This document shows, one piece after another, positions 29,849 through 36,928 of a stretch of 36,928 bases of DNA. The notes under the pieces were generated by a model. It made no database searches. It was not told the origin of the DNA and saw only the letters and a list, made by a program, of their open reading frames with translations. The translations under genes were made by a program, and so were the position numbers. The stretch is from the IMG/VR virus record IMGVR_UViG_3300015189_000034, positions 1 to 36,928 of that record; one strand, given 5' to 3'. Within the stretch, counting starts at the first letter, position 1. Each line of letters opens with the position of its first letter. Origin of the DNA: a virus.

Positions 29849-30216
29849 ACGCGCACGGCCGCGCTCTCTTCGGCGACTTCCAACAGTTCTACGGGGTGAA
29901 CCTCGAGGGACTGTGGACCGGCGAAGTGAGCGTGCGTCGAGCGCTGATCCTCTCGGAGCAGCTCACTCTCATTCCCGCTTCTCGGTACCGTGCCGCGCGG
30001 CTCGGCGATCCGCGTTTCATGGGGTGGACCGAAGACACGAGCATCCTCGCGAGTGTCTCTGACACCCTCCTGGGCATTACGGGTGCTCTCGGTGGATCGA
30101 AGGTCACCGCAGCCGACATGTGGGAGCGGCCGAAGAAGGTCGAGCCGGAGAAGCCGGAGGTCGGCACCATCGCCGAGTTCAACCCCGACACCTTCATGCG
30201 GTGGCTCATGACTTAG
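29480..30216 (+). CDS. Tail assembly chaperone, -1 frameshift long form (G-T)
   Basis: The -1 frame (open from before 29821 to the stop at 30214-30216) contains REELDAHGRALFGDFQQFYG and the following NLEGLWTGEVSVRRALILSEQL, the typical T domain, without a start codon of its own at the right place. Joining at GGGGGAA (29818-29824) gives about 245 residues: frame 2 codons to 29824, then frame 1 from 29824 (or from 29821 if the slip occurs on the GGG alone). The T part should bind the tube protein or tape measure end. Confidence 0.83.
29818..29824 (+). promoter_or_regulatory. Candidate -1 ribosomal slippery site GGGGGAA
   Basis: The heptamer is in the right zero-frame phase (G GGG GAA), 8 codons before the short-frame stop and inside the overlap of the two frames. 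The GGG codon re-pairs perfectly after a -1 slip; GAA re-pairs less well to GGA. No clear pseudoknot was identified downstream. Confidence 0.7.
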
Positions 30217-30224
30217 GAGGCATC

Positions 30225-32648
30225 GTGGCGCGACCGGGTGGGAAGGAAGTCGGCCGCGTCTCTATCCGGGCCGTGCCCGACAGCACGAAGTTCCGCAACG
30301 ACCTGAAGGTCATGCTCGAGCGGGTCGAGCGGACGGTCACGGTCACCCTCCCTGTGGCGGCGGACACCCGCCTCGCCGACTCGCAGATCGCGCGGTTCCA
30401 GAAGGAGTGGAACGGCAAGCAGATCGGTCTGGGCGTCGGCGTTGCCACGGCGGGCGCTCGCGCTCAGATCGGCGTTCTGACGCGGCCGCGGTTCGTGCCG
30501 CTGATCGTGCGTGTGCAGAAGGCGTCGATCGTGAAGGCGCAGGCGCTGCTCGCCGCTTTCTCTGGCGCGAGGGTCGCGAACGACCTCATCCAGAACCTGT
30601 CCGAGCGGCTGCAGAACCTCGACCGGGCTCTGCCGAAGGCAGCGGTCGTCACGACATCCATCGCGAACATCTCATCGGTGGTCCTCAACGCGCTCGGCGG
30701 GATCCTGACCGTCGGCGGCGGCGTCGTGCAGTTGCTTGGTCTGCTCGCTGCGGGCCCGGGCATTCTCACCGGCATGGCGGTTGGCGGGCTTGCCTTCGGG
30801 CTTGCGTTGGTGGATGTGAAGGAGCAGCTCGGCGTTCTCACGCCGGGGTTTCAGAATCTGCAGAACGTCGTCTCACGCAACTTCTGGACGGTTGCGCGGA
30901 AGCCGATCATCGACTTCGTTCGCAACACCCTTCCGGAGTTCACGGCCGGCCTTGGGGCGACATCGAGCGCGGTCGGCTCGTGGGCGACGTCCGTCGTCGA
31001 CTCGATCGGCGCCGCCTTTGGCGGAGGCCGCATCACGACGATGTTCGCGCCGCTGATCGAATCGATCGGTATCGCTTCGACGGGCACCACGGGGTTCGCT
31101 ACCGCCGTAGCCGTGCTCGGCCAGGTCGGCGGGACGTATCTGCCTCGCCTGGCCCAGTGGGCCGCTGATCTGTCCAACCGGTTCGGCGCGTTCCTTACTC
31201 AGGTCGAGGCCAGTGGGGCGCTGCAGCAGTTCATCGAGAACGGCATCAAGGCGGGGCACGAGCTCTGGGATGTGCTGTACGCCGCCGGGTCGATCCTCAA
31301 CGGCATCGCGACGGCAGCTGGCAGCGGTGGCGGATTCGGTCCGCTCGCGGACGGTCTGGGCCGTATCGCGGAGATCGTCAACGCGGAGCCATTCCAGTCG
31401 ACTCTGACGATGATCTTCGCGGGTGCCGCCGCAGGCGCTGCCGGGCTTGCCACGGCTCTCGGGCCGATCGGCGCGATGCTCGCGGTCCTCGCTCCTGGTA
31501 TCCAGGCGGTGCTGGGGGCAAGCGGGTCTGTCAGCGGCAGCCTGATCGGCCAGATCGCTGCGGTGCTCGGCTCACCGGCGGTGGCGATTGGCTTGCAGCA
31601 GTTCTTCAATGGGCTGCTGGGTGGCCTCGCGGCTCTCGGTCCGGCACTACCGGCGATCGGGTCCGCGTTCGGATCACTGCTGGGGTTCGCTGGCGAGCTG
31701 GCGTCCCAACTGGGGCCGGTTCTGTCGACGGTGCTTCAGGCGCTCGCTCCGATCCTCGTGACGATACTCAGCGCTCTGAAGCCGATCCTCCCGATCTTGG
31801 GTACGGCGCTGATCTCGATCGTCACGCAACTCGCGCCGCTGATCATGCAGTTGCTCGATGCGCTGTTGCCGTTCGTGGCTGTGCTCGCCGCGCAGTTGGG
31901 GCCGATCCTCGAACAGTTGATCACGAACTTCATCGGCGTCCTTGGGCCGGTGACGCAGCTCGCGCTCATCCTGCTCGATGCCCTCCTGCCTGCCCTCGAT
32001 CCGATTCTCACGCTGACGGCACTTTCGACTGAGATGTCTGGCGAACTCGGTGGTGCGCTGACCGAACTAATGCCGCTCTTCACGGCGTTGGCCGCGATTG
32101 TGAAGCTGGCCTTCACGATCATCGGCGCCGTCGTCTCGACGGTCGTCGCGTTGATGAAGGGTGACTTCGAGTCGATCGGTAAGACCTGGGAGAAGGTTTG
32201 GACGGCGATTTCCGACTTCGGGAAGATCGTATTCAACGGGATCATGGGGAACCTCGAAGGTTTCATCAACGGAGCCATCGACATCATCAACGGTCTGACC
32301 GGTGGGCTGAGGGCGTTCTTCTCGGCGTTGGAGACGGCCACCAGCGGAGCGGTAACGATCCGCCTCGGGACCATCCCGCACGTCGCCCTGCCGCGTCTCG
32401 CGGTCGGCGCCGACATCCTTCCGAGGGTGGGTGGCACTGCAGCGATCCTGGCCGAGGGTGGGCAGGTGGAGTCGGTGGTCAACCGTGGGCGCACGAACCG
32501 GCTGATCGAGCTCGCGAGCGCGTTGGCGAACCGGGCGATTGAGTCCGGATCCGGTTCGGGTGGCGACACGATCACCATCCATGAGGCGGTGAGCGCTGAC
32601 GCGACGGCGAAGGAAGTCCAGCGTCGTAAGAACCGGAGGAAGCCGTAA
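30225..32648 (+). CDS. Tape measure protein
   Basis: GTG 30225 chosen because AGGAGG lies just upstream, after the chaperone stop; a longer in-frame reading from 30120 would overlap the T frame. 807 residues. An N-terminal beta/alpha part (about 1-110) is followed by long hydrophobic helical runs (ILTVGGGVVQLLGLLAAGPG, TVLQALAPILVTILSALKP, LITNFIGVLGPVTQLALIL), typical of tape measures. Using the usual rough ratio of 1.5 angstrom per residue, the tail would be about 120 nm (inference). No peptidase or lysozyme domain recognised. Confidence 0.93.
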   Translation: MARPGGKEVGRVSIRAVPDSTKFRNDLKVMLERVERTVTVTLPVAADTRLADSQIARFQKEWNGKQIGLGVGVATAGARAQIGVLTRPRFVPLIVRVQKASIVKAQALLAAFSGARVANDLIQNLSERLQNLDRALPKAAVVTTSIANISSVVLNALGGILTVGGGVVQLLGLLAAGPGILTGMAVGGLAFGLALVDVKEQLGVLTPGFQNLQNVVSRNFWTVARKPIIDFVRNTLPEFTAGLGATSSAVGSWATSVVDSIGAAFGGGRITTMFAPLIESIGIASTGTTGFATAVAVLGQVGGTYLPRLAQWAADLSNRFGAFLTQVEASGALQQFIENGIKAGHELWDVLYAAGSILNGIATAAGSGGGFGPLADGLGRIAEIVNAEPFQSTLTMIFAGAAAGAAGLATALGPIGAMLAVLAPGIQAVLGASGSVSGSLIGQIAAVLGSPAVAIGLQQFFNGLLGGLAALGPALPAIGSAFGSLLGFAGELASQLGPVLSTVLQALAPILVTILSALKPILPILGTALISIVTQLAPLIMQLLDALLPFVAVLAAQLGPILEQLITNFIGVLGPVTQLALILLDALLPALDPILTLTALSTEMSGELGGALTELMPLFTALAAIVKLAFTIIGAVVSTVVALMKGDFESIGKTWEKVWTAISDFGKIVFNGIMGNLEGFINGAIDIINGLTGGLRAFFSALETATSGAVTIRLGTIPHVALPRLAVGADILPRVGGTAAILAEGGQVESVVNRGRTNRLIELASALANRAIESGSGSGGDTITIHEAVSADATAKEVQRRKNRRKP

Positions 32649-33499
32649 TGGCGGCATGGACGGGCGACTGGGCGGAGATCGACGGGCTCAACCTGAATGG
32701 GGTTGACGAGTTCGGGGTGAAGTGGGGCATCGACGGCGACAAGTTCGACGGTTGGGGCTCCACTTCACCCACGCTGGAGATGATGCAGCGCACGCGTCAG
32801 TCCGGCGGGTGGGCTGGGGACTCGTTCGGGAAGCCGCGCACGCTCGCGATCTCGGGTTGGGTGACGGGTCCGACGGCGGCACTTCTCGTCGAGGCCGAGA
32901 ACCGTCTCATCGCGGCGACCTCGCGCGACGAGCGTCTGCTCCGCGTGTCGGAGGCGGGCGTCGTCCGCTGGATCACGGTTCGCCGTGCCGGCGAAGTGAT
33001 CTTCGACCGGCACCGCCCCACCTACGCCACCTGGTCGATTCTGGTGTCGTCGGAGGACTGGCGGAAGTTCGGAACGGAGTTGGTGGGGTCGACGGCTCTG
33101 CCGGCGACGTCCGGCGGCTTGGTGATCCCGTTCACGATCCCGTTCACGATCGACGCGACGGTCACCGCGGGATTAGTGACGTTGACCAACGATGGCAACG
33201 AGACCGGGCCCTCACACGCCCGAGTCGACGGTCCAGCCATCGGCCCGATCATCACCCATCGCGGGTCCGGACTGTCGCTGGTGTTTGCCTCGTCGCTGGA
33301 GCTTCTGGCTGGTGAGTGGCTCGACATCGACTTCGACAACCACACGGCGCTCGCAAACGGGCAGGCTTCACGCGCGACCTACATCACGTCTCGCGGATGG
33401 CCGCAGTTCGAGCCTGGCGCGAATCAGTGGGCGTTCACTGCGTCTTCGTACACCCCGGGCGCGCTGCTCACTGTCTACGGCACGCCTGCTGACGAGTGA
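32648..33499 (+). CDS. Distal tail (Dit)-like protein
   Basis: 283 residues overlapping the tape measure stop by one base (TAATG). GDWAEIDGLNLNGVDEFGVKW, WAGDSFGKPRTLAISGWV and FDRHRPTYATWSILVSSEDWRKFG match the first domain of Dit-type proteins of actinophages; a beta-sandwich second domain follows. It forms the hub ring between tail tube and tip. Position right after the tape measure is canonical. Confidence 0.83.
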   Translation: MAAWTGDWAEIDGLNLNGVDEFGVKWGIDGDKFDGWGSTSPTLEMMQRTRQSGGWAGDSFGKPRTLAISGWVTGPTAALLVEAENRLIAATSRDERLLRVSEAGVVRWITVRRAGEVIFDRHRPTYATWSILVSSEDWRKFGTELVGSTALPATSGGLVIPFTIPFTIDATVTAGLVTLTNDGNETGPSHARVDGPAIGPIITHRGSGLSLVFASSLELLAGEWLDIDFDNHTALANGQASRATYITSRGWPQFEPGANQWAFTASSYTPGALLTVYGTPADE

Positions 33500-33508
33500 G
33501 GGACGCCG

Positions 33509-34651
33509 ATGTCTGAGTGGGTCGCGGTTTCGCTGACGACGGGCGATCTCATCTCCGATCTGCCTCTGCTCGAGGTCGACTCGGTTGCGGCGTCCATGGG
33601 GCGGTACGAGATCGCCAACGGCTCGCTGCCGATCGCGACAGGAAAGGCTCCGCCGGAGTGGTTGCGCGCCACGAAGCCGAAGGCGTCAGTGCTGATCCTG
33701 CTAGATGACAACCCACTCGACCCGGCTCATGGAATCCCCGTGTGGGGTGGGATGGTGAACCGGCGGCGACGGTCACACAAGGACGTCTTGCCCTTGGACC
33801 TCATCACGATCGAGGGGTACTTCGAGCAGCGGTACGTCCGCGACAAGTTGTACACCGGGGTGGCGGAGTGCACGATCCTCTCCGACCTGATCACGACGTA
33901 CGCGGGCGCTGGGTCGAACGGAGGCATCCCGATTCGGGTGCAGCAGATCGGCTCGCTCGGTCAGGCCCGCGATCGCGAGTACTTCAGCCGCGACGACAAG
34001 ACGCTGTACTCGGCGATTCGCGATCTCGCCGCTGTCCTCAATGGCCCCGAGTGGTATGTCGGCTGGGAGTGGCAGTACAACCCCGACAGGCTCACCCCGG
34101 TCGCGTACATCGGCGACAGGGTTGGTTCGGCAGTCGCAGTGGGGTTCGCTCCAGCAGCGGTGTTCGACATCCCCGGGTCTGGTACGGAGTTCGAGCTCGT
34201 TGAGGACTACGGCGTGGGCCGCGGGGGCAATGAGGTCATGGCGACGTCGTCGGGTGAGGGGGAGACCCGGCCGCAGTCGTCGCCGGTGCTCTACGCGGAT
34301 CCGGAGCGCCCGACTTTCGAGCTGCGGTTCTCCCCGTCGACGTCGATCACGAACATCAGCACCCTCGACGATCATGCTGCGGCGCGGGCGGCCGAGGTTC
34401 GGCACGGCGTCACGTCGGTATCGATCACCGCGAACCTTGGCACGGCACCGCGTCTGGGTGTCGACTGGGGTATCGGCGATGAGGTCGGTGTGTCCCTCGG
34501 CGGGATCGCGTTCGACGGCCGCGACACTGTCCCGTCCATTCCAGGTGGGGCTGAGGCTCGTGGGCGGGTTGCGGGTTGGAAGCGATCGCTCGCGGAACCG
34601 CAGACGATCACTCCGCTGATTGTCACGGAGACGGGGGCGTTCGATGGGTAA
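33509..34651 (+). CDS. Tail tip (Tal / Gp37-like) protein
   Basis: 380 residues with GAGGG ribosome site. An N-terminal segment with LPLLEVDSVAASMGRYEIANG and VWGGMVNRRRRSHKDVLPLDL, then a YFEQRYVRDKL segment and EYFSRDDKTLYSAIRDLAA, fits siphovirus Gp37-type or Tal hub proteins of actinophages. No peptidoglycan-degrading domain recognised. It would form the tail tip with Dit. Confidence 0.82.
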   Translation: MSEWVAVSLTTGDLISDLPLLEVDSVAASMGRYEIANGSLPIATGKAPPEWLRATKPKASVLILLDDNPLDPAHGIPVWGGMVNRRRRSHKDVLPLDLITIEGYFEQRYVRDKLYTGVAECTILSDLITTYAGAGSNGGIPIRVQQIGSLGQARDREYFSRDDKTLYSAIRDLAAVLNGPEWYVGWEWQYNPDRLTPVAYIGDRVGSAVAVGFAPAAVFDIPGSGTEFELVEDYGVGRGGNEVMATSSGEGETRPQSSPVLYADPERPTFELRFSPSTSITNISTLDDHAAARAAEVRHGVTSVSITANLGTAPRLGVDWGIGDEVGVSLGGIAFDGRDTVPSIPGGAEARGRVAGWKRSLAEPQTITPLIVTETGAFDG

Positions 34652-35378
34652 CCTCGGTGACCTCGTACCTGCGGATGAAGACAGCGAGTCTCGGCAGATT
34701 CGCGACATCGAGCGGCGACAGCAGGAAGAGGCGGCCGCACGTCGTCTGCCGTCGTCGACGATCGGGATTGGCGGCACCCTCGTAGTGAAGGGAACGCTGC
34801 AGGTCACAGGCGACCTCCAGGTGCCAGCGGGCGCTCTTTCAAGCTCCGGAAACATGACCGCAGGTGTGGACGTAGTGGCCGGCCGCGACGTAAGCGCCGT
34901 CCGCGACGTGCTCGCTAGCCGTGACGTCGCAGCCGTAGCGCAGGTACGGGGCGACAATGGCCTCTTCACAAATGGACTCCGAGTCCCCGACGCCTACAAT
35001 CGCAACCTGACAGGATCTGGCGGATACAAGGTCGCGTACTGGGACCTGAACGGGCAGGCAGGCTACGTGCCATCGTCCCTGCGGTTCAAACAGGATGTTG
35101 CCGCAGCCGATATCGACCCGCTGGCCATCCTGAGCATCGAGATCGTCACGTACCGCTACAAGGAAGCCGTCGCCAACTTCGGCGAGGAAACCAACGTGGA
35201 GTTCGGGGTCATCGCCGAGCAGGTTGCGGCGTGCGGCCTTTCCTGGCTGATCGACTACGACGAGGATGGCGAACCGCTCGGTTTCAAGTACGAACGGTTG
35301 GCGGTGGGTCTTCTCGCAGTCGTGCAGAACCTCGAAGCGCGCGTGGCGACTCTAGAGGCAGCGCGCGACTCCATTTGA
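34644..35378 (+). CDS. Minor tail protein with S74 chaperone domain
   Basis: Start at ATG 34644, overlapping the preceding stop by eight bases and with a GGGGG stretch upstream; ATG 34620 would go deeper into the previous gene. 244 residues. After a helical N-terminus and a short repeat region (VDVVAGRDVSAVRDVLASRDV) comes SSLRFKQDV (144-152), then VTYRYK (168-173), NVEFGVIAEQVA (184-195) and a C-terminal coiled coil: the S74 intramolecular chaperone, with S144 or S145 and K149 as the expected self-cleavage dyad. It helps a trimeric fibre fold and is then cut off. Its 3' end overlaps the reverse PKD gene by 27 bases. Confidence 0.85.
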   Translation: MGNLGDLVPADEDSESRQIRDIERRQQEEAAARRLPSSTIGIGGTLVVKGTLQVTGDLQVPAGALSSSGNMTAGVDVVAGRDVSAVRDVLASRDVAAVAQVRGDNGLFTNGLRVPDAYNRNLTGSGGYKVAYWDLNGQAGYVPSSLRFKQDVAAADIDPLAILSIEIVTYRYKEAVANFGEETNVEFGVIAEQVAACGLSWLIDYDEDGEPLGFKYERLAVGLLAVVQNLEARVATLEAARDSI

Positions 35379-35957
35379 GTCGGTGTAGCCAGCGCTGGAA
35401 GCGCAGGCACTCGTGTCTGGAGCGTCAGTGCCGGGGACCATCGGCATCGGGTACCCGCTCGGGTAGCTCCCGTACGCCGGCCCGCTGGGAGGGGCGACAG
35501 GGGCGCTGACCTCGATGTCGGCGGTGAAGTCGTCGCTCGCTCCGGCGTCGTCGGTGACGGTGACGCTGATCGAGTACGAGCCGGATGCGCCGAAGGTGTG
35601 CTCGGTCGTCGAGCCGGACGCGGTCGATCCATCACCGAGGTTCCACGCGTACGAGACGAGCGAGCCGTCAGGGTCGGTCGAGGTCGAAGCGTCGAGGGTG
35701 ATCGTGAGGCCGTTGAACGACGACACAACGTAGTCGGCTGTCGGGATTTCGTTCGGTGCGGCCGTCGGCGTCTCCGTCGGTTCGGAACCCTCGATCGACT
35801 CGGGCGTCGACGCTTCCGGTTCGCCTACTGCCTGGCCGATTGCCCATGCGGTGGCGCCGACTCCGCTCAGCGCGACGACGGTCGCGGCGATGAGCGCCGC
35901 CGTCAATAACGGTCGACGCGGCTTCCGCAGCGTCTCGACCGGGCTCTTCTGTGCCAT
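35352..35957 (-). CDS. Membrane-anchored PKD-domain protein (only minus-strand gene)
   Basis: 201 residues. A basic N-terminus (KSPVETLRKPRRP) precedes a hydrophobic helix (LLTAALIAATVVALSGVGATA) as an anchor or signal, a Thr/Pro/Glu-rich stalk (about 46-72), a PKD domain (about 74-151: LDASTSTDPDGSLVSYAWNLGDG and HTFGASGSYSISVTVTDDAG), and a Pro/Gly tail with two Cys near the end (TSACASSAGY, VARCL). GGGGG lies upstream of the ATG. It would be exposed on the host surface. In the reverse direction amid tail genes, it looks like a separately controlled accessory (moron) gene; a role in exclusion or host surface change is inference. Confidence 0.85.
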   Translation of the reverse strand: MAQKSPVETLRKPRRPLLTAALIAATVVALSGVGATAWAIGQAVGEPEASTPESIEGSEPTETPTAAPNEIPTADYVVSSFNGLTITLDASTSTDPDGSLVSYAWNLGDGSTASGSTTEHTFGASGSYSISVTVTDDAGASDDFTADIEVSAPVAPPSGPAYGSYPSGYPMPMVPGTDAPDTSACASSAGYTDSNGVARCL

Positions 35958-35984
35958 TCCTGATCCCCCTTCGTGGGTGGCCTG

Positions 35985-35990
35985 ACCTTA
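35985..35990 (-). promoter_or_regulatory. Possible -10 of the PKD gene (TAAGGT on minus)
   Basis: On the minus strand TAAGGT fits TANNNT, 28 bases before the ATG, leaving room for a short leader with its ribosome site. The -35 region is a poor match and coincides with the 36005-36023 dyad. Confidence 0.35.
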
Positions 35991-36004
35991 ACCGAATCCC
36001 CGGA

Positions 36005-36023
36005 CAAGGGGAAGACCCCCTTG
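36005..36023. repeat. 7-bp hairpin between divergent genes
   Basis: CAAGGGG (36005-36011) and CCCCTTG (36017-36023) around a 5-base loop. It lies between the start of the reverse PKD gene and the ribosome site of the next tail gene, and would overlap the -35 region of the reverse promoter. Could be an operator or a weak terminator. Confidence 0.5.
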
Positions 36024-36031
36024 GAGGACGC

Positions 36032-36928
36032 ATGACCGTCGCCTGCTATCCACTGGATGCCGTCTCGGGGTCTCCGTCGTACACGGGCCGGAAGTTGCGG
36101 GACACGATCGCTGCGCTGCTCGGTGGCGCGACGAGTGCCCGGCCGCTCGGCGCGTACTCCGGAGTGCGCCCCGGAACGCCGTCGAACACGGTGACGCTGT
36201 CGGGTCTGAACTGGACGTGCAAGACCCACGCGGGTGTGCTCGACGTCCAGGCTGCAGCGGAGGCCGGCCCGTACCTGTACGCCGTGACGGCGAACGAGGT
36301 GGGCACTCTGAACGCCGCGGCCGTCGGCAACGCCCGCACCGATCTCCTGGTCGCGCAGCTGTCGGACCCGGCGGAGGCGGATGGCACGAGCGTGCCGAAG
36401 GTCGAGATCGTGTACGTGGCCGGCGTCGCAGGTCCAGGAGCGCCAGCACCGGCAACCCCGGCCCGCTCGATGGTGCTCGTGCGATTCAACGTGCCGCAGT
36501 CCGGCGGTGGCTCGCCCACGGGCACCTGGGTTGCGCCGACGCTGTTTGCGGCTGGGGCTCGGGCATCGGTTGCGACGGTTGCAGACCTCGCGCTGCTGAC
36601 GGCCTATACGAACATGGAAGCAACCGTCGAGGCGACACCGGGCGGCTTCTGGAAGCACAACGGATCCTCCTGGATCTTGTACGGCATCCCTCGTTTCGCG
36701 GACGCGACGGCGCTCGGTGTCGCGATCCCTGCCCCCGCCGCGGGCATGCGCTGCCGTCTCACGGCGGAACTGTGGGACCGCGAGTACATCGGCACGACCT
36801 GGGTGCCCAGCGGGGGCACGGGGCGGGTGAAGCCGTCCGCGGCGACGAACGGATCCGTCGATGCGCTCGGCGCCGTGTCGAGCACCGCGCAGGCGCTCGT
36901 GCGCGTGCGTGACGCGTTCCCGCCTGAC
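36032..36928 (+). CDS. Minor tail protein, 3' end cut by window
   Basis: ATG 36032 with GGAGG upstream; the frame stays open for 299 codons to the last base. Start MTVACYPLDAVSGSPSYTGR and the following KLRDTIAALLGG, then GAYSGVRPG and a WTCKTHAGVLDVQAAAEAGPYLYA segment, resemble actinophage minor tail proteins that begin with a PLDAVSG...PSYTGR...SGVRPGT module. Further on are WKHNGSSWILYGIPRF and LWDREYIGTTWVPSG, repeat-like segments suited to a fibre or host-binding tip protein. Domain content after the window is unknown. Confidence 0.85.
   Translation, partial: MTVACYPLDAVSGSPSYTGRKLRDTIAALLGGATSARPLGAYSGVRPGTPSNTVTLSGLNWTCKTHAGVLDVQAAAEAGPYLYAVTANEVGTLNAAAVGNARTDLLVAQLSDPAEADGTSVPKVEIVYVAGVAGPGAPAPATPARSMVLVRFNVPQSGGGSPTGTWVAPTLFAAGARASVATVADLALLTAYTNMEATVEATPGGFWKHNGSSWILYGIPRFADATALGVAIPAPAAGMRCRLTAELWDREYIGTTWVPSGGTGRVKPSAATNGSVDALGAVSSTAQALVRVRDAFPPD

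Overview
The window is about 37 kb of GC-rich, almost gap-free phage DNA. It reads as most of the genome of a tailed phage (siphovirus-type) of an actinobacterium. The host inference rests on a WhiB-family protein (restricted to actinobacteria and their phages), on GC-rich third codon positions, and on several small protein types typical of actinophages. A Microbacterium-like host would fit but is not proven. No integrase, excisionase or immunity repressor is recognisable, so lifestyle is undecided. Both ends are cut inside genes.

Left block (1-17436, all plus strand): the end of a DUF6745-type protein with its small companion, a YqaJ-type exonuclease and a RecT/Bet-type annealing protein (a two-gene recombination module), a HerA-like ATPase, a WhiB regulator, a ParB-domain protein, a phage Dam-type adenine methyltransferase, a run of small Cys/His-rich (probably zinc-binding) proteins, three HNH/endonuclease VII-type nucleases, and the replication module: an initiator-like protein with a repeat cluster inside its own gene (candidate origin), a helicase-loader-like protein and a DnaB-type helicase. 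From 1373 to 17436 nearly every gene overlaps the next by 1 to 10 bases, so this looks like one translationally coupled transcription unit.

Junction (17437-17767): 331 bases of non-coding DNA rich in dyads, the largest gap in the window, probably a control region. Then follow a 38-residue membrane peptide, a hypothetical protein, an HExxH metallopeptidase-like protein, an HNH nuclease and a Cys-rich protein. A 230-base gap next holds a very strong G-quadruplex motif on the minus strand and a hairpin.

Right block (19395-36928): standard virion assembly order. Terminase small and large subunits, portal, MuF-like protein, scaffold, decoration protein, major capsid protein, connector proteins, tail terminator, tail tube with an IPT/TIG domain, the two tail-assembly chaperone frames joined by a -1 frameshift, tape measure, Dit-like and Tal-like tail tip proteins, an S74-chaperone tail protein, and a truncated final tail protein. 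The only minus-strand gene is a membrane-anchored PKD-domain protein inserted among the tail genes.

The observations I rate highest are the iteron-like cluster inside the replication initiator gene, the minus-strand G-quadruplex before terminase, the dyad-rich control region, the reverse-strand PKD gene, and the SAP-type domain flanked by perfect 45-bp repeats. No wholly new system can be asserted from sequence alone.
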